This document shows, piece after piece, positions 21,878 through 33,399 of a stretch of 64,000 bases of DNA; the first letter of the stretch is position 1, and every line of letters starts with the position of its first letter. Both the position numbers and the translations under genes were made by a program. The stretch is taken from assembly GCA_038373885.1 (NCBI GenBank), contig JAWZYV010010215.1, forward strand, positions 186,001 through 250,000. The letters are read 5' to 3'. Source of the DNA: Cheiracanthium punctorium. Lineage: Eukaryota > Arthropoda > Arachnida > Araneae > Cheiracanthiidae. The notes below the pieces were generated by a model. That model had not been told where the DNA came from. It was given only the letters and a program-made list of their open reading frames with translations, and ran no database searches.

Positions 21878-22171
21878 TAAAATTATCTAGTGATTGTTTA
21901 TAAATGCGTCATTTCTAAATACTCTGCGTCGAGTTGAAAGAAAGGTCGATACATTCCATAAATGAACTATTATTTATTATACAACTTCCAACATATACGT
22001 TACCATTTTAGTACCAGTGAAGCTGACGGGAATTTAACTTGTAGAAGTATATTTCGGACTTTCTTTTGCATTATTTGCAATTGTATTTTCCTTGTATACA
22101 GGGATATGGGCTTTTATGCTTTAATAAAATATTAAGTGTTGAATTACTAAGATATTTCAATTTCAGTCATT

Positions 22172-22390
22172 ACGCCGCTCAGGTAGTGAAGTAGCTTAAG
22201 AATAAGTCTATCGCGCCTTGGGTCCGGGTTCGAATTCCGGCTTGTCCGTCCCTTCATAGGAGGTAACGCTGGCCACCCAACCCACTAGGTGTCCCCGTAA
22301 TAAAATGGCCAAAATACTTCGGGCAGTTGTAGTGGACAATGCCTATTTGGCAAGTGTCTGCCCCTTGAAAAAGTTAAAAAGTAATAAAAT
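22172..22390 (+). mobile_element. tRNA-derived SINE
   Basis: B box GGGTTCGAATTCC at 22226-22238 and an A-box-like TAGTGAAGTAGC about 35 bp upstream define a pol III promoter. A non-tRNA body follows, ending AAAAAGTTAAAAAGTAATAAAAT. It does not fold as a true tRNA gene (no matching acceptor stem). Confidence 0.5.
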
Positions 22391-22402
22391 ATGTGCACTT
22401 AA

Positions 22403-22898
22403 CCCTTTAACGCGCAGTGTTCCCTCTCTGGGAACACCAAATTCTGACGTTTAGACTGTTGCCAGTCACGAAGAATAGATTGGATTTCTATCAAAATAGT
22501 CGCGGGTGACATAGCGCCACGAGAATCCTTTACTTTTTTAGCACGTCCTTTCCCGTAAAAAAAATTGTCACGATTATTTTTAAAACCACTGACATCTGCT
22601 GAAAAATGGAAGAATGCGAGAACAGCTGGAGACATTGCCCAATGCTGAAAAAAAGGGCAGCCGTTGCGATCGCTCGACTTAACGACCAGCAAGAGGGCGG
22701 ACGATCGAAACGTTCATCGCTTGCCACAGATCTAGAGACCCTTTTTTTGCGGCACAGCTAGCTGTCGACAAAAAAAGTCTCTAGATCTGTGGCACGCGAT
22801 GAACGTTTCGATCGTCCACCCTCTTTCTGGTAGTTAAGTGGAGCGATGGCAACGGCTGCCCTTTTTTCAGCATTGGGAAAGGGTTGCGCCTCAAAGGG
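22403..22898 (-). mobile_element. TTAA-1 foldback MITE, full length, reverse
   Basis: TTAA at 22399-22402 and 22899-22902, located just after the SINE tail. Both ends and both hairpin arms present; centre GCGGCACAGCTAGCTGTCG. Confidence 0.88.
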
Positions 22899-23099
22899 TT
22901 AAACAAACAAAATATATATACAACATGACGAAACAAGAGGTTTCATTCGCTTATCACAGACTTACGGGAACCGTGAATTTAAAATGAGGCGCAAAGAAAT
23001 ATCTCCACCCAAATTTTGTATAGGAAAAAAGAAAAGTTCTTGTAAAGTTAAAAAAATCAAAAAAAGTGCGAACTATTTGTAAAAAAAATGTCCACTCTA

Positions 23100-23215
23100 G
23101 TGACTTGACTCCGAAAGCCGGACAAGGCGACAAGGCGACATGCTATAAATGAGGTAAAAATGTCTGCGACAGGATTAGGTGGATTACGGCCGTTTCTCAT
23201 CGATTTAAGCTTCTT
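23100..23215 (+). repeat. Dispersed repeat E (copy 1)
   Basis: GACTCCGAAAGCCGGACAAGG ... GGATTACGGCCGTTTCTCAT is homologous to 28670-28790 (AAAAGCCGGGCTTGGCGACA ... GGATTACAGTCGTTTCTCAT). Type unknown. Confidence 0.5.
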
Positions 23216-24209
23216 TCGCTGAAACTTTTTTTTTTCTCTGTTTTATTTCCAAGAATTGGGTGTCAAGAAAAGTTCTTCTTTTTGATACACAAAGAGAACT
23301 CCTTTGAAATGCGACGCAATCTACAAACTCGTTTATCTGTATACAGTACAGAGATTTAAAGAAAATCTTTTGGACAGGTATTGCATGTAAAATTAATTTA
23401 GAACTCTGTAAAATATCAGGCATGATTAAAAAGTACTGATGGAGACGATCGTATCGGATGGTACAAAAACTCTACCCTTCAGTTGCAAAACAGTTTCCAC
23501 CACCCACATAGGTAGAAATACACGACTGGCCAAAAGTATTGCAAGTTTGAGAAATCTAACCATCGTTTCAAGAATAAGCCCAGAAAAAATGAACGGGAAA
23601 TTTGCTAGATTTAAATACTTTTGAGAATTTAGGTAGTATAATTGGAAAGAATACATCCGAATATCACAAAAAACAAAATTTTTGAGAGCTTCAGGAGCCT
23701 ATCATTTAAGTTGCCGCCATGAAAGACCGAATAAAGTGTTGTAAAGCATTGTGGATTCCCTATCTAAAAGAGTGGCTGTTGTGATCCGAGTCAAGTATGC
23801 TCGGCAACATAATTATGATCTTTAGTTTAATTGCATTCATTTATTATCCACTTTTTGCAGAATAACTTGAAATGAATTCTTTATTGAATTTTATTCGGGG
23901 GAGCCAAAATGAATTAGGATTTCTTTTATAACCTATGGATTCCCTACTAAAAATAATCTTAAGATTTTCTTCAGAAAATGCCATATTCTTCAGACATTCT
24001 GCAGAAATTTTATGATAATTTAGAGGTTGAACCTTATCTTCAAAATATCTGCAGATTGTTTACAGACATTTTGCAGACATTTTGAATATCTTAAAACGAC
24101 AGACATTTTTCTTAACATTTTCTTAAGAATCTAAAGACAAACCCGCAGATTCAACGTTGTCTTCAAAATATCTGTAGATTTTTTTTGCAGTTGTCAAAAT
24201 TTATCAACA

Positions 24210-24324
24210 GTTGTCAAAATTTGTTAACCTGCAGTTAAATCCTACCTTCCTCACTAAAAATAAGTAAAGTGTCCCATTTCGGGGGGGCAGCAGCCCCCTC
24301 AGGCTACGCCCCTGCTGTGCAACA
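24210..24324 (+). repeat. G-rich tandem repeat, unit 1
   Basis: Unit CCTGCAGTTAAAT...CCTTCCTCACTAAAAATAAG ... CGGGGGGGCAGCAGCCCCCT ... GGCTACGCCCCTGCTGTGC. It recurs at 25838-25940 and 25955-26060. The inner Tc1 element splits the array at a TA between unit 1 and unit 2. Confidence 0.65.
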
Positions 24325-24326
24325 TA

Positions 24327-25822
24327 CACTCATGTCCATAAATTAAGGATAATGAAGTTCAGGCAAAGAAAGAGAAAGAAGCAAAACAAATTTGACTTAT
24401 TTGTAAAGTCTATTTATTAAACAAAAAGTAAAGAGCAAAAAAGATGCTATATGTTTGACATAATTAATAAAAATTGCAAGTTTTACTCCCTTGACCAAAT
24501 TTCAAAAAAGAACCTATTTACAAAAAACAGTATAACATGGTTAGTAGGATGGTTAATACGGAGTATGTCTCCCGGACGATGCAATACAGGCCTCACAACG
24601 CCTAGGCATGCTGAGTATCAAATGATCAATCTGATCTTGGGGGAATATTACACCACTCATCAAGCAATGCACTCCGAAGTTCCGGTAGACAGGTGGGAGG
24701 GGGTTGACGGGCTGCAATTCGTCGGCCAAGCATATCCCACACATGCTCTATTGGATTCATGTCCGGTGAGTATGCTGGCCAATGCATACGGGTGATATCC
24801 TCCGATTGAAGGCATTCGTCTACAATGTTTGCACGGTGAGGACGGGCGTTGTCATCCATAAACACAAATTCAGCACCCATGGCGCCCCGAAACAAACGTA
24901 CATGTTGTTCCAGAATGACATTCCGATAGATGTGGCCTGTCATCGTTACACTCTGAACATGCAGGTCAGTTCTGGAACCAAGAATAATTCCTCCCCAAAC
25001 GAGCCATCCGGCACCACCGTAACGGTGTCTTTCAATGGTGTTCTCTTGGTGGTAACGGGTACCTGGTGCTCTCCAGATGAATGTCCGGCGAGAATCAGAC
25101 TCCAAACTAAACCTGGACTCGTCGGAAAACATCACACAAGACCACTGTTGCGGTGTCCACAATGCATGCTCTCTACTCCAGGTTAATCGCAGGCGACAGT
25201 GAGTTGCGGTAAGTGGAACACATCTGACAGGCCTACGAGCATATAGACCAATGTGCCCTAAGCGTCTGTTCACGGTCTGCCTTGAAACTGTCGTACCGGT
25301 AGCTGAAGAGACAGATCTGATGCTGTACTCCGTCTGTTTCTTTTAGCAGTAACTGCCAAATAGCGGTCCTCATTCGGCGTTGTAACTCGGGGGCGACCTG
25401 TGCTGTAACGTCTACTCACATTACCATTATCTTGGAATCGTTGCCAAAGCCTGGAGATGACACTCTGGGCGATTCCAAGTTCCTCGGATACTTCCAGCTG
25501 GGTACGTCCACATTCCAATCGTCCGATAATTCTGCCACGTAAAACATCATCCAAGTGCCTCCTTTGTGCCATAACTATGCGGTTTTTGCACTGAAAGGCT
25601 TTCACAGCGCTTGTGAACAATTTTACTTCTTTGCCACCATTCCTTATATACCCCTCTCATACACTCTCGTCATTGTGACGTACCATCCACGCCATCTGGT
25701 GGTTTCCTGTAATTTGCATATTCTTCTTCAAGATGTGTGTGATCATTCCACAGGTGAAATTTTTATTTTAGAGATCAATTTCTGTGTGATTCTGAATTAT
25801 CCTTAATTTATGGACATGAGTG
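24327..25822 (-). mobile_element. Inner Tc1-type transposon
   Basis: Inverted ends CACTCATGTCCATAAATTAA, at least 27 bp perfectly matched, with TA at 24325-24326 and 25823-25824. At 1496 bp it has the size of an intact Tc1 family member. It holds one transposase reading on the minus strand (25572 to 24553) with two frame breaks. Confidence 0.92.
24553..25572 (-). pseudogene. Tc1-type transposase, frameshifted
   Basis: Starts MAQRRHLDDVLRGRIIGRLE with two helix-turn-helix segments and a GRPR motif before the catalytic domain. The catalytic motifs are VMFSDESRF, MDDNARPHRA and SPDMNPIEHVWD; the last D-to-E spacing counts as 34 residues (DD34E). The frame breaks near 25270-25310 (after the N-terminal DNA-binding part) and again near 24640, where NIPP should continue into QDQIDHLILSMPRRCEA. 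The C-terminus ends SSGRHTPY as in many Tc1 proteins. Both breaks make it non-functional as read. Confidence 0.9.
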
Positions 25823-25837
25823 TAGTATTAATTAACT

Positions 25838-26120
25838 TGCAGTTAAATGCTACTTTCCTCATTAAAAATAAGAAAAGGGTCCAATTTCGGGGGGGGGGAG
25901 AAGCCCCCTAAGCCCCCCCTCTGGCTACGCCCCTGCTGTGCACAAAAGTATTAATTAATCTGAAGTTAAATGCTACCTTCCTCACTAAAAATAAGAAAAG
26001 GGTCTCATATCGGGGGGGGGCAGCAGCCCCCTCAGCCCCCCTCTGGTTACGCCCCTGGGTTACGCCTTAATAATTATACACGCCTTAATAATTATTACGC
26101 CCCCCTCTGGTTACGCCTTA
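25838..26120 (+). repeat. G-rich tandem repeat, units 2-3 and scraps
   Basis: Two further units with GGGGGGGG...CCCCCC cores and TGGCTACGCCCCTGCTGTGC, then shortened scraps (GGTTACGCC repeated at 26045-26117). Confidence 0.65.
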
Positions 26121-26438
26121 AATAATTATATTTGTTCTTTAACTTATTGCTATGTTGTCTTTGAAGTAACTAATTTAACATATTGAAATAAAAAAAATAT
26201 CAATTACATTGATTTTTAATTTCTACGGAGGAGACGGGGCTTAATCTTGAAAAGGGTTAGATTTCTGAAACTTGCAATACTTTTGCGCCAGTAGTGTAAA
26301 TGTGTGAATTAAGTGCCAGGGTAACTTTAAAATATAATACTTTTTATGAAAATTTAACATTACGAAATTCAAGGAAATGTTAAAAAAACAGAATTTTTTA
26401 ACTAAAATAAACTTAAGTAATTATATTAAATGGACAGC

Positions 26439-26790
26439 AAAAAAAACACCGCATAAGAGCACCGATGCGGAAATCAATAAAGCTGACCGGTTTCGGCATG
26501 AATGGCGTGTCATCAGTGCTAGAATGAGATAGGCAAATTTTGCCGAAACTGGTCTATCTTAATTTTTGTATTGGTGTTCTCAGGGGCGTAGCCAGAAATT
26601 TTTCATGGGGGGGGGGGTTACGACTACTACAACTCATATATATGTATACGTGGGTGTGATAATGTAGCGAAGAATATACATTTTGTATGGCAAATAATTC
26701 CTCATGGGGGGGGGGGGGGGGGTTATGACCAACATAAACCTCCCCCCCCGTGGCTACGCCCCTGGGTGTTCTTATACGTTGCTTTTTTTT
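26439..26790. mobile_element. Foldback MITE interrupted by a hAT MITE
   Basis: The left arm AAAAAAAACACCGCATAAGA ... ACCGGTTTCGGC pairs with the right arm GCCGAAACTGG ... TTGGTGTTCT, which resumes after the insertion as TATACGTTGCTTTTTTTT (26773-26790). Removing the insertion restores a continuous palindrome. Confidence 0.75.
26581..26764. mobile_element. hAT MITE (GGCGTAGCC family), nested
   Basis: Ends CAGGGGCGTAGCCA and TGGCTACGCCCCTG are perfect 14-bp inverted repeats with an exact 8-bp duplication GGTGTTCT (26573-26580; 26765-26772). The core contains ATATACATTTTGTATGGCAA shared with the copies at 32361, 42429, 53516 and 62127. Confidence 0.92.
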
Positions 26791-27079
26791 CTGCGTATAC
26801 ATTACCTTCTGAACCAAGCTACGTTTTCGAACTTTTCAAGTACATTGTACCAGAATTCAAACGCTATTGTGGAGGCAACTACAACGCGCTCTAGAAAAAA
26901 ACATTCGACGAAAGCGTGTCTACACTCCCTATATTTAATCTTCGTCCATCTAAAATTTAAATAACTTCATATTCAATTTTTATTATAGACACAAATCGAA
27001 TGTCAGGCTCTTCTGGAAACGTGCGGAAACTTTTCGCAGTCCACCGATTTCGTTTTGTGTACACACCCCCTCTTATATC

Positions 27080-27530
27080 AATGCTTCATGCCGATGATAT
27101 GATTGATGTTATCTGGTAAAACTAATTTAAACGAATTCGAATCGCAACTTTCCCTTCAAAGCCTGGTGACCATGACTTCACTAGGACGTCATGTCCATTT
27201 TTTTCAGGTAAATGATTAACTTGTTTCTACTCTCGGAAATAAAATGGAGCTGAAAAGAGCGAAAAATCGCTTAAAAGTGCAAGAAAGGGTGGATTTTCAG
27301 ATTTTTAAAGGAGCGCAAATTATTAACAATATTTTTATACATAAGTATAAAAATTTGAAGCGGATCGTACAAATTGTGTAGACGTTATTACGCTTTTTGT
27401 GCTGAATTTTTTTTTTATTATTATCTTAAAGTAATGGCGATAAAAGTTTTATCTTGGAGTGTTTACCCGGAATTGTTAGAGAATCAGTGAATCTGAGATC
27501 AACATAACTATACTGTAGCATCATTATTTT
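27080..27530 (+). repeat. Dispersed repeat X (copy 1)
   Basis: Homologous to the reverse complement of about 45870-46280: shared GGAATTGTTAGAGA, GTGGATTTTCAGAT, GCGGATCGTACAAA and TTTAAACGAATT. TE type not recognised. Confidence 0.55.
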
Positions 27531-27622
27531 ATTCTCTCAATGTGTAAATTGCCCTCACTTTTAAGCATTCCATTCATAGAATGAAAAATAGTAACACATA
27601 ATTTTAACAAGCTTCCAAAATA

Positions 27623-28025
27623 TCAGGTTGTAACGAAAGTTTTCCGCCATATCTGCCTGAAAAACTATCTTCTAACTCCTTAGATAACTGTTTTTGAACT
27701 TTCGGTACCAAACCTGCACAGTGTCACATGATACAACAATAGTACTTAAAGCTGTATTCATAATTCGTTGATATTATGTAGCTGACTTTTTGCAACACAA
27801 CTGGAAGTAAAGGATGGTTCTAATCCTCTAGAGTGATAGTTCCATTTGAGACACCTTATACTTAATGATAATTATATTTTTTACAGATTTCACAACACAG
27901 TGTTATAAAGTAAGCCTCTTTCTTTCAAATGCCAAATATCGTTCGACAAAATAGGAGCCAATACGCCAACGAGAACTGTGTGCTGAGGATGTTTGCGGTG
28001 GCGGGAAACTTTCGTTACAACCTAA
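27623..28025. mobile_element. Mariner-type MITE M2
   Basis: Second copy of M1 (21474-21877), 403 bp, same TCAGGTTGTAACGAAAG ends and TA flanks (27621-27622; 28026-28027). Both copies happen to sit between ...TA and TA.AA, which may reflect target preference. Confidence 0.75.
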
Positions 28026-28027
28026 TA

Positions 28028-28551
28028 CAATGTAACCTCGATACATCGCAAACCTCGATATCTCAGTTACTAATTTTTTTCCCTTGTAAAACTGACCCCC
28101 TTTTATTTCACCTCGTCATCTCGAGATCTCGATACCTCCATTCTTTTCGATTTCCCTCCAACTTCGAGATATCGAGGTTCTTCTAATTTATTTTTAATTG
28201 AAAGACATATCTAAATACTACTGAACTTGTCGAATTTACTAAAAAGTTTGAAATGTTAACTTAAATTTCAGGGCCTCACTATAGCATTTTTCTGCACAAG
28301 GCACTTTTCAAATTTTATGCCCCTGTATATAGCTGGTTCAAATTTTGTGCCCCTGTACATAAAGCTTTACATTCAATTTTTTTGGCCTATTTGCGCATGC
28401 GTGTCTAGGGCACAAGCACCAAGTACCCGTGTGGTGATAATCGGGATCTATACTTAAATAACTGAAAAAAAAATTCTAATATTCCTAAAACGAAATTCTC
28501 TCATTTTAAACTGGAACCAAGCAAGTTCGTTTCTAAGGAGACTCTACTGTA
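28028..28551. mobile_element. Pogo/Tigger-like non-autonomous element (tentative)
   Basis: The left end TGTAACCTCGATACATCGCA and the right end CGTTTCTAAGGAGACTCTAC form a weak inverted repeat next to TA. Internal CTCGATATCTC / GAGATATCGAGG motifs are typical of pogo-type ends. Alignment of the ends is weak. Confidence 0.35.
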
Positions 28552-28998
28552 CAAATGAACTTCAAACTACCGTTTTCAAACGCAGTTATCCAGAAAAGAA
28601 TTTCACGAAAATAACAAAGACAAAGCGGGTGAACCCACGTAAATTTTGTACAGATTCCTTCCACTTCGAAACTGACTTCAAAAGCCGGGCTTGGCGACAA
28701 AATAAAATACGGCGATAAATAAGGTCTGCAATGTCTACAATGTCTACAATGGGATTACGTGGATTACAGTCGTTTCTCATAGATTTAAGCTCCGTAACAT
28801 CGTTACTTTTTCTTCTCACTAGGATATTTGGGTGTCGCACGAAGTTGTGTCTGTGTAGAAAGAAAATCTTATTTTTAAAATATGACGGGATCTAAAAACT
28901 AGTTTTTTTTTCTTCCCTTTAAAAACTTTAAGAAATTGAAAAAGAAGAAAGAAATACACGAGTTATGTTCTCCTGACATGCACCCGAATAGTAACGCC
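28552..28998. repeat. Contains dispersed repeat E (copy 2)
   Basis: 28670-28790 matches 23100-23215. The remainder shows no gene. Confidence 0.45.
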
Positions 28999-29516
28999 CC
29001 CTTTGAGGCGCAACCCTTTCCCAATGCTGGAAAAGGGCAGCCGTTGCCGCCATCGCTCGACTTAACGACCAGCAATATGGCGGACAATCGAAACGTTCAT
29101 CGCGTGCCACAGATCTAGAGACCCTGCTGGCGGTGCTGGCTGTGCCGCACAGTTAGCTGCGTCAAAAAAGGGTCTCTAGATCTTTGGCACGCGATGAACG
29201 ATTAGATCGTCCGCCATCTTGCTGGTATTTAATTCGAGCGAAAGCAACGGCTGCTCTTTTTTCAGCATTGGGCAATCTATCCAGCTGTTCTCGCATTCTT
29301 CCATTTTTCAGCAGATGTCAGTGCTGTTAGAAAATAATCGTGACCATTTTTTGACGGGAAATGACGTGCTAAAAAGTAAAGGATTCTCGTGGAGCTCTGT
29401 CACCCGCAACTGTTTTTATAGAAATCAAATCTATTCTTCGTGACTGGCAACAGTCAAAACGTCAGAGTTGGGTGTTCCCAGAGTGGGAACACTGCGCGTT
29501 AAAGGGTTATACGAAT
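28999..29516 (+). mobile_element. TTAA-1 foldback MITE, flanks eroded
   Basis: Complete from CCCTTTGAGGCGCAACCC to GCGCGTTAAAGGG, but the left flank is CCGC-like and the right flank is TTAT, so the target duplication has mutated. Hairpin centre GGCTGTGCCGCACAGTTAGC. Confidence 0.82.
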
Positions 29517-29750
29517 GCAAAGGACGCGCCAAAAAGAATACAAACACAGACTTAAAATGATAATATAGTAGGTATTTTTTAAGTTTCAAGTTTGTCTATG
29601 AATTTCGTACTCTTTCGAAATGTGACTTCTCGAACTGCAGGCCCTGTTCCTTTGAAAATATGAAACAAAACACAATCATCTAACTGTTAAAAGTAAATAA
29701 AAAAATGTGCTTTCGCTATTCTCACTATTTTTTATATTAATTCTACATTT

Positions 29751-30611
29751 TTACTTTCCGAACATGTACCATGTAAGGAAAGTATTGTAATCATGAAAAA
29801 ATTCGACTTCGAGATTTTGGTGTTTTTACACGTTTTGAGGGCTTCTGAATCCATTTATGCTATTTTTACGAGATGTATGTATGTATGTGTGTATGTGTGT
29901 GTGTGTGTGTGTGTGTTTGTGTGTATGTGAGTGAACACGATAGCTCCTGAACGGAGCATTTGATTGAGCTCAAATTGGATATATATGTCATAAACCACCG
30001 TTGCAAGACCGGTATTGATTTTGGTGTGTATAGGACTTATAGTTTTTCTACAGGGCTACGACAAAGATTTCTTTTACATTATGGCCTATGGGGGGAATTT
30101 CTTGAAAGTGCGCTAGCGTTTAAACGGTAGATTCGATTGAGCTCAAATTGGGTATACATGTTATAAACCACCGTTGCAAGACCGGTATTGATTTGGGTGT
30201 GTATAGGACTTAATAGTTTTTCTACAGGGCTACGACAAAAATGTCTTTTGCATTATGGCCTATGGGGGGAATTTCTTGAAAGTGCGCTAGCGTTTAAACG
30301 ATACATTCATTCGATTGAGCTCAAATTCGGTATACATGTTATAAACCACCATCCTAAGACCGGTATTGATTTTGGTGTGTATAGGACTTATAGTTCTCCT
30401 AAAGGGCTACGACAAATCTTTCTTTTATGTTATGGCATAATGGCATATGGGGAGAAATTCTTGAAAGTGCGCAAGCGTTTAAACGGTGCATTCGATTGAG
30501 TTTCAATTTGGTATATATGTTTGAATGATTCATCGATTAAAATTTATTTAAGTGCTTGGTCATGATCTTAATCGTAAGTGTTCGGAAAGTCGAGTGGAGT
30601 CACTCCAGATT
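29751..30611 (+). mobile_element. Helentron-like element, three 173-bp units
   Basis: 5' end TTACTTTCCGAACATGTACC, microsatellite 29875-29925 (GTAT then GT), then three tandem units; the last has a duplicated GGCATAATGGCATA. Ends TCGAGTGGAGTCACTCCAGA plus a T-run. The third-unit variants (AGTTCTCCTAAAGGGCTACG) are shared with the copy at 41338. Confidence 0.78.
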
Positions 30612-30615
30612 TTTT

Positions 30616-32360
30616 ACTTTCATTTTATGTAATATTTTTATGTTGTACTCTCTTTTTTATTTTCAATAATTTTCATTTGTATGCATTGCAATGATTTTTA
30701 TGCAAACATTCTTATGGCTTTATGTTTACTTTAATACGCTTATTTTAAAAAAATCTTTCAATATCTATACTTGAAATATATTTTACGACAGAAATTATCT
30801 ATACATGCACACACCCAAGGATGGATACCAACTCGTAAAATGCTTAGCTCGCAAGGGAAATAAAACTTTAAAGCATCTCTACTCTGATCCATGTTATGCT
30901 AATATAACCATAAAATAATTTTTAAGTACGCAGGGCCACTGCATGCTTATCTTGTTTCAAAAGAATTTGGTTTTTAAAGATACATATTCATCGTGTATGT
31001 ACTTGAATTTTACGTTGTAAGTGTAAATAAATTAAGAATGCATTTCAAGGTAGTAAATACATCTCCGTATATTAAATTTAACGAACTGAAAAAGTTTAAA
31101 ATCTAAAATGAGTGAAAATCGATACTGTTAACGATAATGGTTTCTTGAATTTTAACACAATTTAAACAAGCCTAACCACTGTTTATGATTTTGACTTCAC
31201 CGTCTAGCTATCACTGCACTAATTCCCATGAATATTGTTCAGTTCAAATGAAACATCGCTATTTCATTCGTCAAACGATATCATAAGCGATGAAAATAAT
31301 AACCATTTTTTTTTTTTTAATCTCTAATCTCAACACTTAGAGGCATTGATTGATAGCAACAGTTTCAGTGCGTCTTAAAGACTCTTTTTCCTTTTAAAAT
31401 AAAACTAAATTAAAGCACTAAACTATTACAGATTCGGTGCAACGTTTCACGAAAGCATAGTACTAAAAATGTTGGCTTCATAAAATGGCGGAAACATGTT
31501 CCAACATTTAGTACCCAGGTTGAGACCAAACTCTTGTATGTCGAACCTTAAAACGAAAAAAAAAAAAGCTGAATGATAAAATCTTAGAGTACGCAGTAGA
31601 TTTAGGGGATAAGGAGCGCTATGGCAATTCTTACTTGTGGCATTTGTCTCAGCAGCTGATTTGCGGCAACATCTCAAGCATATAATTCTTTTGCATCCAA
31701 TTCGCCTTACTTTTCTAAGGAGAATTTGTGGAAAGAGTTCAATTTCCGTTTCCATAGTTATATTTTTAATAAAAACGATACATAGCTGATCTGCATACGG
31801 ATGCAATACAAGTTCTTTGAAAGGTTCTGGAATAACCTTTCATAGGTGAGTAGGTTGTTTTTTTCCTAGTTTTTAAACTTTTTAAAACTCATTTTTCATA
31901 AATTATTACATAACACATTTTTCAATGAATCCACATCCACTAATCCTTGACAGTATTTTTTTTTTTTTTTTTTTTTACGCCAAGAAGTTTTGTAATGCGT
32001 ACGGCGACAGCCAATTTGGCTTGCAGTTCACTTTTACTACTCGCCAAATAGAGCGATAAAGCACTCTATACGCATTTCCGTGTCACAAGTCATACGGTTC
32101 ATCCTTTCCTCACGTTTCCAACGGGTTTTGAATGGGGATGCATTAGCAGTCGATGATGTAGTACACGTCTACTCTCTGGATAGTATCGAAAGCATTAAAC
32201 AAGTCATTGGTAAAAATGTTGAACCTATAAAAGGTAAATATGTTGTAAATGGCAGTGCCTGTGGATACACAATTCGTCTGTGGAAGTTACTCCGATGCAT
32301 AAGCGTAAAGTTTTGAAAATTATTGAGGGGGCTGGGCCCCACAACCAAATATATTCACAT
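30616..32360. other. Unassigned AT-rich sequence
   Basis: Contains a plus-strand ORF region at about 32080-32316 (VDDVVHVYSLDSIESIKQVI) and a minus ORF at 31447-31806. Neither carries a motif I recognise or splice context I can support. The T-run at 31959-31975 is simple sequence. Confidence 0.35.
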
Positions 32361-32527
32361 CAGTGGCGTAGCCAAGGGGGGGTAGGGGGTCATAACCACC
32401 CCCCATGAGGAATTTTTTGCCACACAAAATGTATATTTTTCACTCCCTTATCATACACCCGTATACATATATGTGAGTTGCAGAAGTCGTAACCCCCCCC
32501 TATGAAAACTTTCTGGCTACGCCACCG
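32361..32527. mobile_element. hAT MITE (GGCGTAGCC family)
   Basis: Ends CAGTGGCGTAGCCA and TGGCTACGCCACCG. Flanks ATTCACAT and ATTCACGT match 7 of 8. Shares the CACAAAATGTATATTTTTCAC core with the other copies. Confidence 0.85.
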
Positions 32528-32549
32528 ATTCACGTACATATAACTTACT

Positions 32550-32719
32550 CATAGCTGCCAACTACTACGGAATATAATTAACCACTTTTTCTACATGATT
32601 TTTCGGCTTAAAATATAGCAAAAATTTTGTGCTGCGCGCGCGAGCTGGTTACTATTTAGTAAAAAATATACTCTTAACAAAAAGTGGTTAATTATATTCC
32701 GTTGTAGTTGGTAGCTATG
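32550..32719. mobile_element. MITE with ~40-bp inverted ends
   Basis: CATAGCTGCCAACTACTACG continuing through GAATATAATTAACCACTTTT is inverted at the right end (AAAAGTGGTTAATTATATTC ... GTTGGTAGCTATG). The core includes GCTGCGCGCGCGAGC. No clear target duplication, so the superfamily is not assigned. Confidence 0.7.
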
Positions 32720-32734
32720 ACTTATATATAGTAA

Positions 32735-33200
32735 GTGCAAATTATTGGAGGCGCTCGAGCTCTATGGATCCATAGAATTCTGCGCCTATGTAAGGTAAGT
32801 ATCCATGTTAGTATCTTCCTACCATGTTATAAGTTAAAAATAGTAGCAAAGTAAAAAATCCAAACGAGGAAAAAAACATTTTCGGTGAGATAGTGCATTT
32901 TAGACACATCTGAACTTTTCTTCATTTCATAATTTACATTGCAGAATCTGATTTTAATGAACCAGACCCTGGCGAGGGCTGCTTATAGTAGCATTGCGTG
33001 TTACGTGGCGGCTCAATGAATACTAAATTATGATTGAAATCAAAAGAAGATAATTTTTAAAGTACAAGGTTAGGTTTTTTTTAAACGTTTGTAAATGGCG
33101 TGAACTTTTTTTAGGTTAGTATAAATTAGTTTTCTGTATTGAGTGGTAAATTATTGGGTGGGCTCGAGCCCCACGGGCCCATATAACTCTACGCCTATGC
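32735..33200. repeat. Pair of direct repeat ends (CTCGAG...CGCCTATG)
   Basis: GGCGCTCGAGCTCTATGGAT...CTGCGCCTATG at about 32750-32791 and GGGCTCGAGCCCCACGGGCC...CTACGCCTATG at about 33160-33199 are diverged copies of one sequence in direct orientation. Probably termini of an old element. Confidence 0.35.
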
Positions 33201-33399
33201 TCCGATGCCATTTTTAGCAAGCGCCTAATTGTTCGTGTACAGTTCGTGGCTGGAGCATACGTATACGTAAACCACTAAACCTAAAGGTCATTACACAAAA
33301 GACCGTGGAAATACGTTTTCAGCTTCACCATCGCTCCACTTTCGCTGCAAGACATTGACATTTGAGAGTGAAAAGTTGTACCATGAATGAAGATCATCC

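Larger units (their letters stand above)
23521..26296. mobile_element. Outer Tc1-type element, interrupted by nested repeats
   Basis: Left end CACGACTGGCCAAAAGTATT and right end (inverse) CACTACTGGCGCAAAAGTAT continue as a ~41-bp inverted repeat (through GCAAGTTT.AGAAATCTAACC). TA flanks at 23519-23520 and 26297-26298. No transposase of its own is visible. Its interior carries A/T-rich CTGCAGA-type simple sequence (about 23950-24240), a G-rich tandem repeat and a second Tc1 element. Confidence 0.75.

Noticed and set aside
22226..22238. tRNA gene from a perfect B box
   Set aside because: No acceptor stem or anticodon arm fits; the downstream body and tail indicate a SINE.
24451..25186. Plus-strand ORFs of 114 and 134 codons
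   Set aside because: Antisense shadows of the minus-strand Tc1 transposase, which has the recognisable motifs.
31447..31806. 119-codon minus-strand ORF
   Set aside because: No motif, no splice or promoter context, composition like the surroundings.
32080..32316. Possible exon (VDDVVHVYSLDSIESIKQVI)
   Set aside because: Frame is open but no family, acceptor or donor could be supported.
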